Shown one piece after another: positions 47,298 through 55,436 of a stretch of 64,000 nt of DNA (positions within the stretch are counted from its first letter, which is position 1; each line of letters starts with the position of its first letter). The notes below the pieces were generated by a model that saw nothing but the letters and a program-made list of their open reading frames with translations, had not been told where the DNA came from and ran no database searches. The translations under genes were made by a program, and so were the position numbers. This DNA comes from an uncultured Microbacterium sp. GTDB taxonomy: Bacteria; Actinomycetota; Actinomycetes; Actinomycetales; Microbacteriaceae. The DNA lies in the NCBI GenBank assembly GCA_913774665.1, contig CAJYHN010000012.1, positions 186,001 to 250,000 on the forward strand, given 5' to 3'.

Positions 47298-47711
47298 ATG
47301 ACCCTTTCCGCTCTCCGCGACGACGCCGTGCGCGCCGCCGACGGCGCGACAGAGGTGCGTCTCTCACTGCCCTGGATCCGCTCGCTCCCCCTCGCGAGCC
47401 TTCTCGACGTCGTCGTCGTGATCGACGGACGCCGCTCCGAGCCCACCGTCGCCCTCGGCGAGCGTCGTGTGCCCGTCGCAGCCCTGAGAGACGAGGACGG
47501 TTGGTGGTACCTGCAGGACCGCGTGGTCCTGGAGATTCCGGATGCCGTGGACCCCGGCATCCATGAGGTGTCGGTGTCGTTCCGGCTCGAGATCCCGTAC
47601 CTGCCCGGGGGCCCCGACGCTCCCCTGCGTCTGCCGTTCGCCGTCACGCGGACCCTCGAGACGGGCGCCACCGCAGCGACCGTCTCGCTCGACGTGGGAG
47701 AAGCGGCGTGA
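47298..47711 (+). CDS. C-glycoside deglycosidase beta-subunit-like protein (DUF6379 type), copy 1
   Basis: A 137-residue beta-sandwich protein resembling the small subunit of C-glycoside deglycosidases (CarC/DgpB/DfgB group). Shared marks with the two copies at 53151 and 56534 are EVRLSLPWIRSLPLASLLDV (the LPW[YI]R[SA]L motif), RRVPVAALRDEDGWWYLQDRVVL and VSFRLEIPYLPGG. The copies are diverged, so they are not recent duplicates. I prefer the ATG at 47298; a GTG at 47268 is also in frame. Its stop overlaps the start of the TIM-barrel gene at 47708 (GTGA), as expected for two subunits of one enzyme. Confidence 0.75.
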   Translation: MTLSALRDDAVRAADGATEVRLSLPWIRSLPLASLLDVVVVIDGRRSEPTVALGERRVPVAALRDEDGWWYLQDRVVLEIPDAVDPGIHEVSVSFRLEIPYLPGGPDAPLRLPFAVTRTLETGATAATVSLDVGEAA

Positions 47712-48718
47712 GCGTGCCCGACGGCTGGACCCTGTCCGCCAGCGCCTTCAGCCTCACCCCCGCGGTGATCCGTGCCGAACGCACCGCCCCCGACCTCGCG
47801 CTGACCCTCGTCGACGAGGGCATCGCGTCGAGCATCGAGGTCGAGCTCGGTCAGATGTGGCGCGGGTTCCCCACGCCGCCGACGCGCGAGGTCGAGGCGT
47901 TCCGCGACCGGCTCGCCGCCGCGGGCGGACGCGTCAGCATCGTCGGCGTGAGCATCGACGAGTACGACCGCGGTCGGCGGCGGACGGATGCCGAGCGCCG
48001 AGCGTTCCTCGAACCGCAGCTGCGCGCGGCGGCCGCCGTCGGCGCCACGGGCGTCCGCCTGCCGATCGGTCAGGCCGGGTCGCTTCTCGACGACCTCGTC
48101 CCCGTGCTCGAAGAGCTCGACCTCGTGCTCTTCGAGGAGGCCCAGGGCCACGAGACACCCGGCGCGCGCCCGGCGGACTACGACCGCATCTCCCGGCTCG
48201 ACACCCCGAACGTGCGTCTGCTGCTCGACATCAGCATGCTCATGCCCGCGCTGCCGGTGACCTACCTCGATGAGCTCGAGCGCGGCGGCATCCGCCCCGA
48301 TCTGCACCGACGACTGCGCGACGACTGGCGCGATCCCGAGACCCACGACGCCGTCGTCGACCTCTTGCGCACCGGCGGCGTGCCGGGGCCCGTGCACACG
48401 CTCTACATGAACCTGCTCGTGCGCTTCGGACGCGCGCGGGCTTCCGATCTGGCATCCGTCCTCCCTCTTCTCGGTGCGGTGCACCTGAAGTTCTGGGACC
48501 TCGACGATGCCGACGACCGGATCTCCGACCCCCTTCGCGACGTGGGCGACGCCCTCGCCGCGACGGGCTTCACCGGCACGCTCTGCAGCGAGTGGGGCGG
48601 CCAGGAGTGGCTCGACGACGACCCGTGGGAGATGACCTCGCGTCATCTCTCGTTGGCCGTCGGCGCCCTCTCCGACCGTCACCCATCCGCACCCCTTCAG
48701 AGAGCGAGCACGCAATGA
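47708..48718 (+). CDS. TIM-barrel C-glycoside deglycosidase alpha-subunit-like protein, copy 1
   Basis: A 336-residue xylose-isomerase-like (AP endonuclease 2 superfamily) barrel, probably with one divalent metal bound by Glu in LVLFEEAQGHE, Asp in RLLLDISMLMP, a residue in HLKFWDLDD and Glu in LCSEWGGQEW. The C-terminal SE[WY]xG segment is shared with the other two barrels linked to DUF6379 genes (54389, 55437) and is not evident in the four unlinked barrels. GTG start overlaps the small-subunit stop; the end overlaps the next barrel gene (ATGA). Predicted to cleave 3-keto C- or O-glycosides with the small subunit; biochemistry is inferred. Confidence 0.75.
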   Translation: MSVPDGWTLSASAFSLTPAVIRAERTAPDLALTLVDEGIASSIEVELGQMWRGFPTPPTREVEAFRDRLAAAGGRVSIVGVSIDEYDRGRRRTDAERRAFLEPQLRAAAAVGATGVRLPIGQAGSLLDDLVPVLEELDLVLFEEAQGHETPGARPADYDRISRLDTPNVRLLLDISMLMPALPVTYLDELERGGIRPDLHRRLRDDWRDPETHDAVVDLLRTGGVPGPVHTLYMNLLVRFGRARASDLASVLPLLGAVHLKFWDLDDADDRISDPLRDVGDALAATGFTGTLCSEWGGQEWLDDDPWEMTSRHLSLAVGALSDRHPSAPLQRASTQ

Positions 48719-49674
48719 CCAACCGACCCATCAAGTGGAGCTACATGGACCACTGGCGGGCCCAGGGCCCCGCCGGGCCCTACGACCAGTGGCAGTCCAC
48801 GCTGGCGATGAAGCGCTTCCTCCAGCAGGTCGCCGCCGTCGGCTTCGACGCGATCGACACCTTCGACTTCCGCATCTGGCAGATCTTCGAGCAGTACGGC
48901 TCGGTCGCCAACTACCAGGAGTTCGTGCAGGAGCAGGGCCTCGAGCGGATCGTCAACACGTTCCACGGCGTGTACTACTCCCCCGACCGCTACGCGCCCG
49001 AGGTGCCCGCCACCCACGGCACGATCCTTGAGGACTTTCAGCGGACGCTGGACATGTGGTCGGGCATCCAGCTCGACAACATCATCGTCATGCCCGGTTC
49101 CCGCTACTTCGACGAGGCGGGCGTGCCCGACGACGGCCTCAAGTACGCGGCCGACATCTGGGGGAAGGTCGGCGAGCTCACGCAGCAGTACGGCGTGAAC
49201 CTCACCTGCCACCACGAGTTCTACGCCGGCATCCGCACGCGCGACCAGATCGACCGCTTCTACGCGTACGCCGACCCCCGCTACGTGAAGTTCTTCGTCG
49301 ACACCGCGCAGCACTGCATCGCACACGTCGACCCGGTCGACGTGTACGCGGCGCACCACGAGCGCGTGACGGGCTTCCACTTCAAGGACACCCGGCACAA
49401 GGACGTCAACGACGACTACCGGATGTTCCCGGATGCCGAGGTCTCGGCGAAGACGACCGAGAAATGGTTCTACGAGATGGGCACCGACGAGGGGCTCGTC
49501 GACTTCGAGGCCATGATGCGCTCGGTGCGCGACCACGGGTACACCGGCTGGATCAGCGTCGAGCACGACAAGGCCGACAAGCTCGGCGGCGACTACGCCG
49601 AGAGCACCGCGATCTCGCGGTGGTACGCCAAGAACGTGCTGGACGGCATCTACTCCGAGGAGGTCGCGCGATGA
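48715..49674 (+). CDS. Sugar phosphate isomerase/epimerase-like TIM barrel (II)
   Basis: A 319-residue AP-endonuclease-2-type barrel. Probable metal ligands lie in LTCHHEFYAGIRT, KFFVDTAQHCIAHV, TGFHFKDTRHKDVNDDY and WISVEHDKADKLGGDY. The opening SYMDHWRAQGPAGPYDQWQSTLAMKRFLQQVAAVGFDAIDTFDFRIWQI resembles isomerases found with keto-sugar genes. It is coupled by ATGA overlaps on both sides, so it belongs to the ROK-led operon. Likely role: isomerising the keto-sugar released from the glycoside; not provable from sequence. Confidence 0.85.
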   Translation: MTNRPIKWSYMDHWRAQGPAGPYDQWQSTLAMKRFLQQVAAVGFDAIDTFDFRIWQIFEQYGSVANYQEFVQEQGLERIVNTFHGVYYSPDRYAPEVPATHGTILEDFQRTLDMWSGIQLDNIIVMPGSRYFDEAGVPDDGLKYAADIWGKVGELTQQYGVNLTCHHEFYAGIRTRDQIDRFYAYADPRYVKFFVDTAQHCIAHVDPVDVYAAHHERVTGFHFKDTRHKDVNDDYRMFPDAEVSAKTTEKWFYEMGTDEGLVDFEAMMRSVRDHGYTGWISVEHDKADKLGGDYAESTAISRWYAKNVLDGIYSEEVAR

Positions 49675-50642
49675 CCGACGTGCGCTGGGCCTACGCCATC
49701 AACCAGTGGGACACCAACATCGACTCGTTCGTGCGCAAGCGCGAGCACGAGCGCGCCTTCAAGACGGCATCCATCAGCGGGTTCTCCGGAGTCGAGCTGA
49801 CCGCCGAGAGCTTCGGCGCGTGGGAGCCGCTGGGCACTCCGCAGCAGCTCGCCGACCTGTACGGGTCGGTCGAGGGGTTTCGCGAGGTGCTGAAGGCGTG
49901 CGCGATCGAGGCCGTGAGCAGCTACGTCTACGACCCCTCCGTCGGCTTCGAGGTCGAGATGGGACGCGGGCCCGACCCGCTCGACCCCGCCTCGGTCGAG
50001 CAGATCGTGCGCACCGCGCGATGGTTCGCGGATGCCCTGCGCCGCCTCGGCGGGAGCGTGCTGGTGGTGCGCGCGGCGCCGTCGGCGTGGCAGACCGGTG
50101 CGCTGTCGGCCGAGCGGGTCGAGGTGCTGGCGAACCTGTGGAACAGCGTCGGCGCGGCGATCGCCGAGGACGGCATCGCCCTGGGCCTGCACGTCGACTT
50201 CCTCTCGGCGCTGCGCCTGGGCGATGGCATCCATCGTCTGCTATCGGCGACGGATGCCGACACCGTGGGCCTCGCGATCGACACCGCCGAGCTTGCGATC
50301 GCGGGGATCGACCCCGTCGCGCTGTACCGGCAGTACCCGGACCGCGTCGTGCACGTGCAGCTGAAGGACGCGCGCGAGACGGTAGACGACACCGAGGCGT
50401 CGACGCCGCACGCCGAGCAGTTCATCCGCACCGAGGGCGGGTCGCGCAAGATCCTCCGCTGGTTCTACGAGCCGAGCGACGAGCGCGCTCTCGTCGACTT
50501 CGAAGCCTTCGTCGGCGCCCTGGCCGAGCACGGCTACCGGGGCTGGATCGTCGTCGAGTCCGACCAGAGCCCGCACCCCGCCGAGAGCACGATGGTCGCC
50601 GGCTGGTACGTGCAGAAGGTGCTGCGCCCCCTGCTGGGCTGA
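49671..50642 (+). CDS. Sugar phosphate isomerase/epimerase-like TIM barrel (III)
   Basis: A 323-residue AP-endonuclease-2-type barrel. The N-terminus VRWAYAINQWDTNIDSFVRKREHERAFKTASISGFSGVELTAES has the usual first-strand layout. Metal-site segments are LGLHVDFLSAL, VGLAIDTAELAIAGIDP, RVVHVQLKDARET and WIVVESDQSPHPAES. It overlaps the preceding barrel gene by ATGA and is the last gene of the plus-strand operon; two strong palindromes follow at 50655 and 50810. Substrate unknown. Confidence 0.85.
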   Translation: MTDVRWAYAINQWDTNIDSFVRKREHERAFKTASISGFSGVELTAESFGAWEPLGTPQQLADLYGSVEGFREVLKACAIEAVSSYVYDPSVGFEVEMGRGPDPLDPASVEQIVRTARWFADALRRLGGSVLVVRAAPSAWQTGALSAERVEVLANLWNSVGAAIAEDGIALGLHVDFLSALRLGDGIHRLLSATDADTVGLAIDTAELAIAGIDPVALYRQYPDRVVHVQLKDARETVDDTEASTPHAEQFIRTEGGSRKILRWFYEPSDERALVDFEAFVGALAEHGYRGWIVVESDQSPHPAESTMVAGWYVQKVLRPLLG

Positions 50643-50654
50643 GCCCACCCCGCG

Positions 50655-50716
50655 CGTGAGTGGCCAAGATCTGTCGCCTCGGCATGCCGAGAAGCGACAC
50701 ATCTTGGCCACTCACG
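50655..50716. repeat. Intergenic palindrome with GAGTGGCCAAGAT arms
   Basis: 23-base arms (50655-50677, 50694-50716) match at 22 positions, with a 16-base loop. It lies 13 bases after the operon end and likely acts as terminator. Confidence 0.88.
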
Positions 50717-50809
50717 CCTGACGGCGCGGGGTCGGCGGGGCGGCGCGCTGTGCGATGCCGCCGACCCCGGGGGTCCCGAGGCCGGTCATGCTCGCGTTTC
50801 CGCGATCGT

Positions 50810-50870
50810 TAAACGCCCTCACGAGTGAGACACGGCGCGCTGAGGCGTGTCTCACTCGCGAGGGCGTTTA
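50810..50870. repeat. Long intergenic palindrome, copy 2 of the AAACGCC...GAGTGAGACAC family
   Basis: 25-base arms (50810-50834, 50846-50870) match at 24 positions around an 11-base loop. It is related to the palindrome at 5118 but with compensating changes in both arms. Confidence 0.88.
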
Positions 50871-50926
50871 TCGCACGGCGCCGGCGCCGCCTGGGGGATG
50901 AGGACGTCGGGCACGTCGGTCGTGCG

Positions 50927-51931
50927 TCAGCCCTTCTGCGAGAACGCCGCGTCGAACAGCTGGTGCGGCGGGGTGATCTCGCCGAGCTTGCGAACGAAGG
51001 CGAGGGCCTCGGGGCCGCCGACGAGGCGGTCCATGCCGGCGTCCTCCCACTCCACGCTCGTGGGGCCGTCGTAGCCGATCGCGTTGAGCGCACGGAACAG
51101 CGGCTCCCACGGCACATCGCCGTGGCCGGTCGAGACGAACGTCCACCCGCGACGCGGGTTGTCCCACGACAGGTGCGAGCCGAGCACGCCGTTGCGGCCG
51201 TCGAGGTTCGTCGTCGATTCCTTGCAGTGCACGTGGAAGATGTGCTCGGCGAAGTCGAGCACGAACGCGACCGCGTCCAGCTGCTGCCAGACGAAGTGCG
51301 AGGGGTCGAAGTTGAATCCGAAGCTCCCCCGGTGCCCGATGGCCTCGAGCGTCTTCTTCGCCGTCCAGTAGTCGTACGCGATCTCGGACGGGTGCACCTC
51401 GAGGGCGAATCGCACGGCGACCTCTTCGAAGACGTCGAGGATCGGATGCCACCGCTCGGCGAAGTCCGCGTAGCCTCGCTCGATCATCGCGTCGGAGGCG
51501 GGCGGGAACATCGCGACGTACTTCCAGATGCTCGACCCCGTGAAGCCGGTGACCGTCTTCACCCCGAGCTTCGCGGCGAAGCGCGCCGTGTTCTTGAGGT
51601 CTTCGGCCGCGCGCTGCCGCACGCCCTCGGCATCCCCGTCTCCCCACACCCGGGGCGGCACGATGTCGTGGTGGCGCTCGTCGATCGGGTCGTCGCACAC
51701 GGCCTGGCCGACGAGGTGGTTCGAGATCGTCCACACCTTCAGCCCGTTGCGCTCGAGGATGTCGAGGCGCGACTGCACGTACTCGGCGTCGTCCCAGCGC
51801 GAGACGTCGATGTGGTCGCCCCAGCAGGCGATCTCGAGGCCGTCGTAGCCCCACTCCCCCGCGAGGCGCGCGACCTCTTCGAAGGGCAGGTCGGCCCACT
51901 GGCCGGTGAACAGGGTGATCGGGCGAGCCAT
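50927..51931 (-). CDS. Sugar phosphate isomerase/epimerase-like TIM barrel (IV)
   Basis: A 334-residue AP-endonuclease-2-type barrel. [39 protein letters not shown] is the classical start. Metal-site segments are [42 protein letters not shown] and [17 protein letters not shown] with a long [17 protein letters not shown] insert is characteristic of the subgroup found with sugar dehydrogenases. Last gene of the minus-strand unit; 32 bases separate it from the second Gfo/Idh/MocA gene. Good GAAAGGA ribosome site. Confidence 0.87.
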   Translation of the reverse strand: MARPITLFTGQWADLPFEEVARLAGEWGYDGLEIACWGDHIDVSRWDDAEYVQSRLDILERNGLKVWTISNHLVGQAVCDDPIDERHHDIVPPRVWGDGDAEGVRQRAAEDLKNTARFAAKLGVKTVTGFTGSSIWKYVAMFPPASDAMIERGYADFAERWHPILDVFEEVAVRFALEVHPSEIAYDYWTAKKTLEAIGHRGSFGFNFDPSHFVWQQLDAVAFVLDFAEHIFHVHCKESTTNLDGRNGVLGSHLSWDNPRRGWTFVSTGHGDVPWEPLFRALNAIGYDGPTSVEWEDAGMDRLVGGPEALAFVRKLGEITPPHQLFDAAFSQKG

Positions 51932-51963
51932 GACGGCGGTCCTTTCCGGGCGAGGAGCGGGAG

Positions 51964-53154
51964 TCAGAGAGCGGGGATGGGTGCGCCGACGCGGGTCCAG
52001 GCGGACTCGGCGGCGCTGCTGCGCTCGACGGCGTCGAGGACGCGCTGCACGCGGAGGCCCTCCTCGAACGAGGAGTGCGGGTCGGAACCGTCGGCGATCG
52101 CGTTGACGAGATCGACGACCTGGTGGCTGAAGCCGTGCTCGTAACCGAGCAGGTGCCCCGCGGGCCACCACGCCGAGACGTAGGGATGCTGCGACTCGGT
52201 GACGAGGATCTGCGTGAACCCCTGCCGGCCCTCGGGCGCCGTGCGGTCGTAGAAGCGCAGGCTGTTGAGGTCTTCGAGGTCGAACGCGAGCGCGCCGCGA
52301 TCGCCCGACACCTCGATGGTCAGAGCGTTCTTGCGCCCGGTCGCGAAGCGGGTGGCTTCGAACGAGGCCAGGGCCCCGTTCGCCAGGCGGCCGGTGAAGA
52401 TCGCGACGTCATCGACGGTCACCGCACCCGTCGCTGCGGCACCGGCACCCTTCGACAGCCCCATCGATCCGTCGGCGGGAAGGGGTCTCTCCTTCACGAT
52501 CGTGTCGATCGTGCCCGAGACCCGCTCCACGCCCAGGCCGGTGACGAACTGGGTCATGTCGATGATGTGCGCCCCGATGTCGCCGAGCGCGCCCGACCCG
52601 GCGTGCTCCTTCTGCAGGCGCCACGCGAGCGGCGTCTCGGGGTCGACGAGCCAGTCCTGCCGGTAAGCCGCGCGCACCTGCTGCACCGTGCCGACCGCCC
52701 CCTCGGCGATCATGTCGCGCAGCAGCGTGACCGCGGGCACCCGACGGTAGGTGAACCCCACCATCGATCGGATGCCGCGGACCCGAGCCCGCGCGGCGGC
52801 TTCGGCCATCGCCTCGGCCTCGGCCACGGTGTTGGCCAGGGGCTTCTCGCACAGGACGTGCTTACCCGCGTCGAGGGCGGCGATCGCGATCTCGGCGTGG
52901 GATTCGCCGGGCGTCACGATGTCGACGATGTCGATGTCGTCACGCCCGACGATCTCGCGCCAATCGGTGGCCGACTCGGCCCAGCCCCATTTCGCGGCGG
53001 CGGCGGCCACGGCATCCGGATTCCGACCGACGACCACCGCCATCTCGATCTCGCGCGGCAGGTCGAACATGCGCGGCGCCTGACGCCAGCCGACGGAGTG
53101 GGCCGCACCCATGAAGCCGTAGCCGATCATGGCGACGCGCAGGGGACGGGTCAT
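51964..53154 (-). CDS. Gfo/Idh/MocA family NAD(P)-dependent sugar dehydrogenase (II)
   Basis: A 396-residue oxidoreductase. [20 protein letters not shown] is the dinucleotide motif; [39 protein letters not shown] carries the EKP motif with the catalytic Lys. [17 protein letters not shown] segment provides the C-terminal Asp/His typical of the dehydrogenase branch. [21 protein letters not shown] lies near the end. Its start overlaps the DUF6379 stop at 53151 (ATGA). In analogy to known 3-keto-glycoside systems it may reduce the released 3-keto-sugar or oxidise the glycoside. Confidence 0.9.
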   Translation of the reverse strand: MTRPLRVAMIGYGFMGAAHSVGWRQAPRMFDLPREIEMAVVVGRNPDAVAAAAAKWGWAESATDWREIVGRDDIDIVDIVTPGESHAEIAIAALDAGKHVLCEKPLANTVAEAEAMAEAAARARVRGIRSMVGFTYRRVPAVTLLRDMIAEGAVGTVQQVRAAYRQDWLVDPETPLAWRLQKEHAGSGALGDIGAHIIDMTQFVTGLGVERVSGTIDTIVKERPLPADGSMGLSKGAGAAATGAVTVDDVAIFTGRLANGALASFEATRFATGRKNALTIEVSGDRGALAFDLEDLNSLRFYDRTAPEGRQGFTQILVTESQHPYVSAWWPAGHLLGYEHGFSHQVVDLVNAIADGSDPHSSFEEGLRVQRVLDAVERSSAAESAWTRVGAPIPAL

Positions 53155-53567
53155 GACAGCACCAGCTCTCGCTCGACCGGAACCCGGTTCGTGACGTACC
53201 GCCCGGGGCCGCCGTCGACCCCCGGCATGATCTGCATGTACAACAGCCGCATGGTCAGCACGACCTCGACGGTCACCGCCTCGCCCGCCGCGAGCGGGGT
53301 CTCGAGGTGGATCAGGACGTCGGGCCGGTCGGCGACGAACCACAGCGTCTCGGACTGCTCGGGCAGTTCCTCGACGCGGTACTCGCGACCCTCGAGCGAG
53401 AACCGCAGGTCGTCCTTCGGCACGGCGACACCGTTCACCGTCGCGGCGACGTCGTCGACGGCAGACAGCCAGAGGCTGCGGTACCAGGGCAGCTGCACCG
53501 AGACGGCGAGGCCGTCGTCGGTGCGACGGACGTCCTTCTCGGCGAAGAGCGAGTTGTGGGTGGCCAT
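53151..53567 (-). CDS. C-glycoside deglycosidase beta-subunit-like protein (DUF6379 type), copy 2
   Basis: A 138-residue beta-sandwich protein. Diagnostic segments are LAVSVQLPWYRSLWLSAVDDVAATVNGV, REYRVEELPEQSETLWFVADRPDVLIHL and VEVVLTMRLLYMQIMPG, aligning with copies 1 and 3. It lies between the Gfo/Idh/MocA gene (overlap) and the NTF2-like gene (12-base gap). Its probable barrel partner is the gene at 54389, beyond the NTF2-like gene. Predicted role: small subunit completing the active site of the sugar-aglycone-cleaving complex. Confidence 0.78.
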   Translation of the reverse strand: MATHNSLFAEKDVRRTDDGLAVSVQLPWYRSLWLSAVDDVAATVNGVAVPKDDLRFSLEGREYRVEELPEQSETLWFVADRPDVLIHLETPLAAGEAVTVEVVLTMRLLYMQIMPGVDGGPGRYVTNRVPVERELVLS

Positions 53568-53579
53568 GGGGCTTGTCTC

Positions 53580-54362
53580 TCAGGCGTAGTTGTCGGAGAA
53601 GGTCTGGTGCGCGACGGGAGGCGCGGGCTCGAGCTTCTGCGTGGTCTCGGGGCTATAGGGGTGGTTCGTGGACGGCACCGGCTCGTCGGCCTTCGGCATG
53701 AAGACGGGCTTGCCGTCGTCGCCGAAGTACATGAGGTCGAGGTCGAACGCGCCCTGGTTCTTCAGGCCGAACGCGACCCAGTTCTCCTCGAAGGGCGCCC
53801 GGGCGAGCTCGTAGCAGCGGAACTTCCAGAACTTCCACTCGCCGTCCTGCTTGAGGAAGTCGATCGCGTACTTGCACCACACCCAGTGGGCCCAGACCTT
53901 CTTGCCGAGCACTTCCTCGGGCGAGTACATGTCGGGGAACTCCTCCGCGACCTTCGGGTCGGTCAGCCCCGATTCGGTGCCCGCCATCATCCACACGCCA
54001 GTGGCGGTCTTGCCGTCGCCGGCGACCTCGATCACCGGGGTGTTGGTGGCGTGCAGGATGAGCTTGCCCTCGGGGTGAGGACGACCGCGGTGGTAGTCGG
54101 TGACGCTCTGCCAGGTCGTGTACTGACCGGCGTTGGTGTAGCGCGCCCGGATGCCCTCGGTGCCCTCCTTCACCCACAGCGGGATGATCTGCTCGTCCTC
54201 GAAGGCGTTGTGCAGGTACATGTAGCGGTTGAAGAGGTTCTCGACCTGCCCGCGGTCCTCGGCGCGCTGCGCGAGGGCGTGGGCGGCCTCGACCTGCTCG
54301 CGCAGGCGGGTGACCTCGGCGACGAGGTCGGAGACGGATGCCTCGGTGGTGGTGTTCGACAT
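53580..54362 (-). CDS. NTF2-like (SnoaL-type) protein within the deglycosidase operon
   Basis: A 260-residue protein. A 40-residue coiled-coil start (SVSDLVAEVTRLREQVEAAHALAQRAEDRGQVENLFNRYMYLHNAF) leads into a SnoaL_4-like NTF2 domain with TEGIRARYTNAGQYTTWQSVTDYH, LILHATNTPVIEVAGDGKTATGVWMMAG and WVWCKYAIDFLKQDGEWKFWKFRCYELAR. A long C-terminal tail rich in Pro and Asn follows (VPSTNHPYSPETTQ). Aromatic residues in the cavity suit a phenolic ligand, so aglycone binding, dehydration or ring closure is plausible. ATG at 54362 follows AAGGA; another ATG at 54368 is in frame. Its place between beta and alpha genes is notable. Confidence 0.8.
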   Translation of the reverse strand: MSNTTTEASVSDLVAEVTRLREQVEAAHALAQRAEDRGQVENLFNRYMYLHNAFEDEQIIPLWVKEGTEGIRARYTNAGQYTTWQSVTDYHRGRPHPEGKLILHATNTPVIEVAGDGKTATGVWMMAGTESGLTDPKVAEEFPDMYSPEEVLGKKVWAHWVWCKYAIDFLKQDGEWKFWKFRCYELARAPFEENWVAFGLKNQGAFDLDLMYFGDDGKPVFMPKADEPVPSTNHPYSPETTQKLEPAPPVAHQTFSDNYA

Positions 54363-54388
54363 GGTCATTCCTTCGTTGTGGTGGTGGA

Positions 54389-55423
54389 TCACGCGGGCTG
54401 GCGCGCCGCGACGGTGTTCTCGATGGCTGTGCGCATGAGCGCGTGCTGCTTCTTCACGAGATCGACGGGGTCGCTCTCGCCGAGGTCGCTGAAGGCGTGG
54501 CCCTCCCACTCGCTGGAGAGGTAGCCCTCGAATCCCCCGTCGACGAACTGCGTGACGATGCGGGGGATGTCCATGGCCGGTTCTTCGCCGTCGGCGCCGA
54601 TGTCGTAGAACTTCGCGTGCACGTGGAAGATCTTCGGCATGATGTCGAGCCACTCCTCCGGCGGCACGAGACCGTGCATGTTGAACGCCAGACGCGTGAA
54701 CGGCCCGAAGCGCAGGGGGTCGACGCCCTCGCCCGTGAGGTAGTCCTCGAATCTCTGGTTGCGCACGTGCATGGGCGCGGGCTCGCGCCAGATCTCGTCC
54801 ATGACCGGGAAGTGCTTCTCGTCCATGCCCATCTGACCGAGCGTGCGCAGCAGGGTCGGGGAGAGCGCGTGCATGGTCGACGAGAAGTCGGCGGTGAAGC
54901 CGAGGCGGTCGCTCCCGAGTTCGTCGTAGACCTCGCGGATCTCGAGGACCTTGGGGTCGTTCGGCCCCGAGGGCGCGTGGATCTCGTACGCGAGTCTCTG
55001 GTCGTACTTCTCGGCGAGGGGCAGCAGACGGCGCAGCAGCTCCTTGCCGGCCGAGCGGATGACGACCGTCGCGAAGCCGAGGGTGTGCGCCGACTTCAGC
55101 TGACGGGCGAAGAAGTCGTGCTCCTCGTCGGGGGTCATATCGCGGTCTGCGCGGCGGCCCATGTCGAGGTTGGTCCCCACGGCGCTCGCCTCGAGGCCGT
55201 ACTTCTCGAGCGAGTCGAACCAGAGCTTCGTGAACTCGGCGTCGACGTCGGGGTACGAGCGCAGGAGCTGCGCGAGATTGAACTCCACGCCCGGACCGAT
55301 GCCCTGGTCATGCACCTCGCGGATCAGCGTCTCGGGGGTGTAGAGCCCCGCGGCGAACTCGCTCGTCATCGAGTAGAGGGTGGTACCGAGGCGGATGCCG
55401 GTTCCGGCGATGCCGTTGTTCAT
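54389..55423 (-). CDS. TIM-barrel C-glycoside deglycosidase alpha-subunit-like protein, copy 2
   Basis: A 344-residue AP-endonuclease-2-type barrel. It opens GIRLGTTLYSMTSEFAAGLYTPETLIREVHDQGIGPGVEFNLAQLLRSYPD, very similar in layout to the barrel at 55437. Metal ligands are likely Glu in LAYEIHAPSGP, Asp in LGFTADFSSTMHAL, His in IFHVHAKFYDIG and Glu in YLSSEWEGHAFSD. The SSEWEG segment matches the other two DUF6379-linked barrels. It has GAAAGGA upstream and follows the barrel gene at 55437 by 13 bases. Predicted large subunit working with the DUF6379 protein at 53151. Confidence 0.78.
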   Translation of the reverse strand: MNNGIAGTGIRLGTTLYSMTSEFAAGLYTPETLIREVHDQGIGPGVEFNLAQLLRSYPDVDAEFTKLWFDSLEKYGLEASAVGTNLDMGRRADRDMTPDEEHDFFARQLKSAHTLGFATVVIRSAGKELLRRLLPLAEKYDQRLAYEIHAPSGPNDPKVLEIREVYDELGSDRLGFTADFSSTMHALSPTLLRTLGQMGMDEKHFPVMDEIWREPAPMHVRNQRFEDYLTGEGVDPLRFGPFTRLAFNMHGLVPPEEWLDIMPKIFHVHAKFYDIGADGEEPAMDIPRIVTQFVDGGFEGYLSSEWEGHAFSDLGESDPVDLVKKQHALMRTAIENTVAARQPA

Positions 55424-55436
55424 GACGGAGGTCCTT

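Larger units (their letters stand above)
50643..50926. other. Convergent intergenic region with two long palindromes
   Basis: Separates the plus-strand operon (ends 50642) from the minus-strand operon (ends 50927). It carries the hairpins at 50655 and 50810 and no gene. Confidence 0.85.

Noticed and set aside
47708-50642. Plain xylose isomerase operon
   Set aside because: The barrels belong to the AP-endonuclease-2-like superfamily, but none shows the XylA signature motifs or length; no xylulokinase gene is present.
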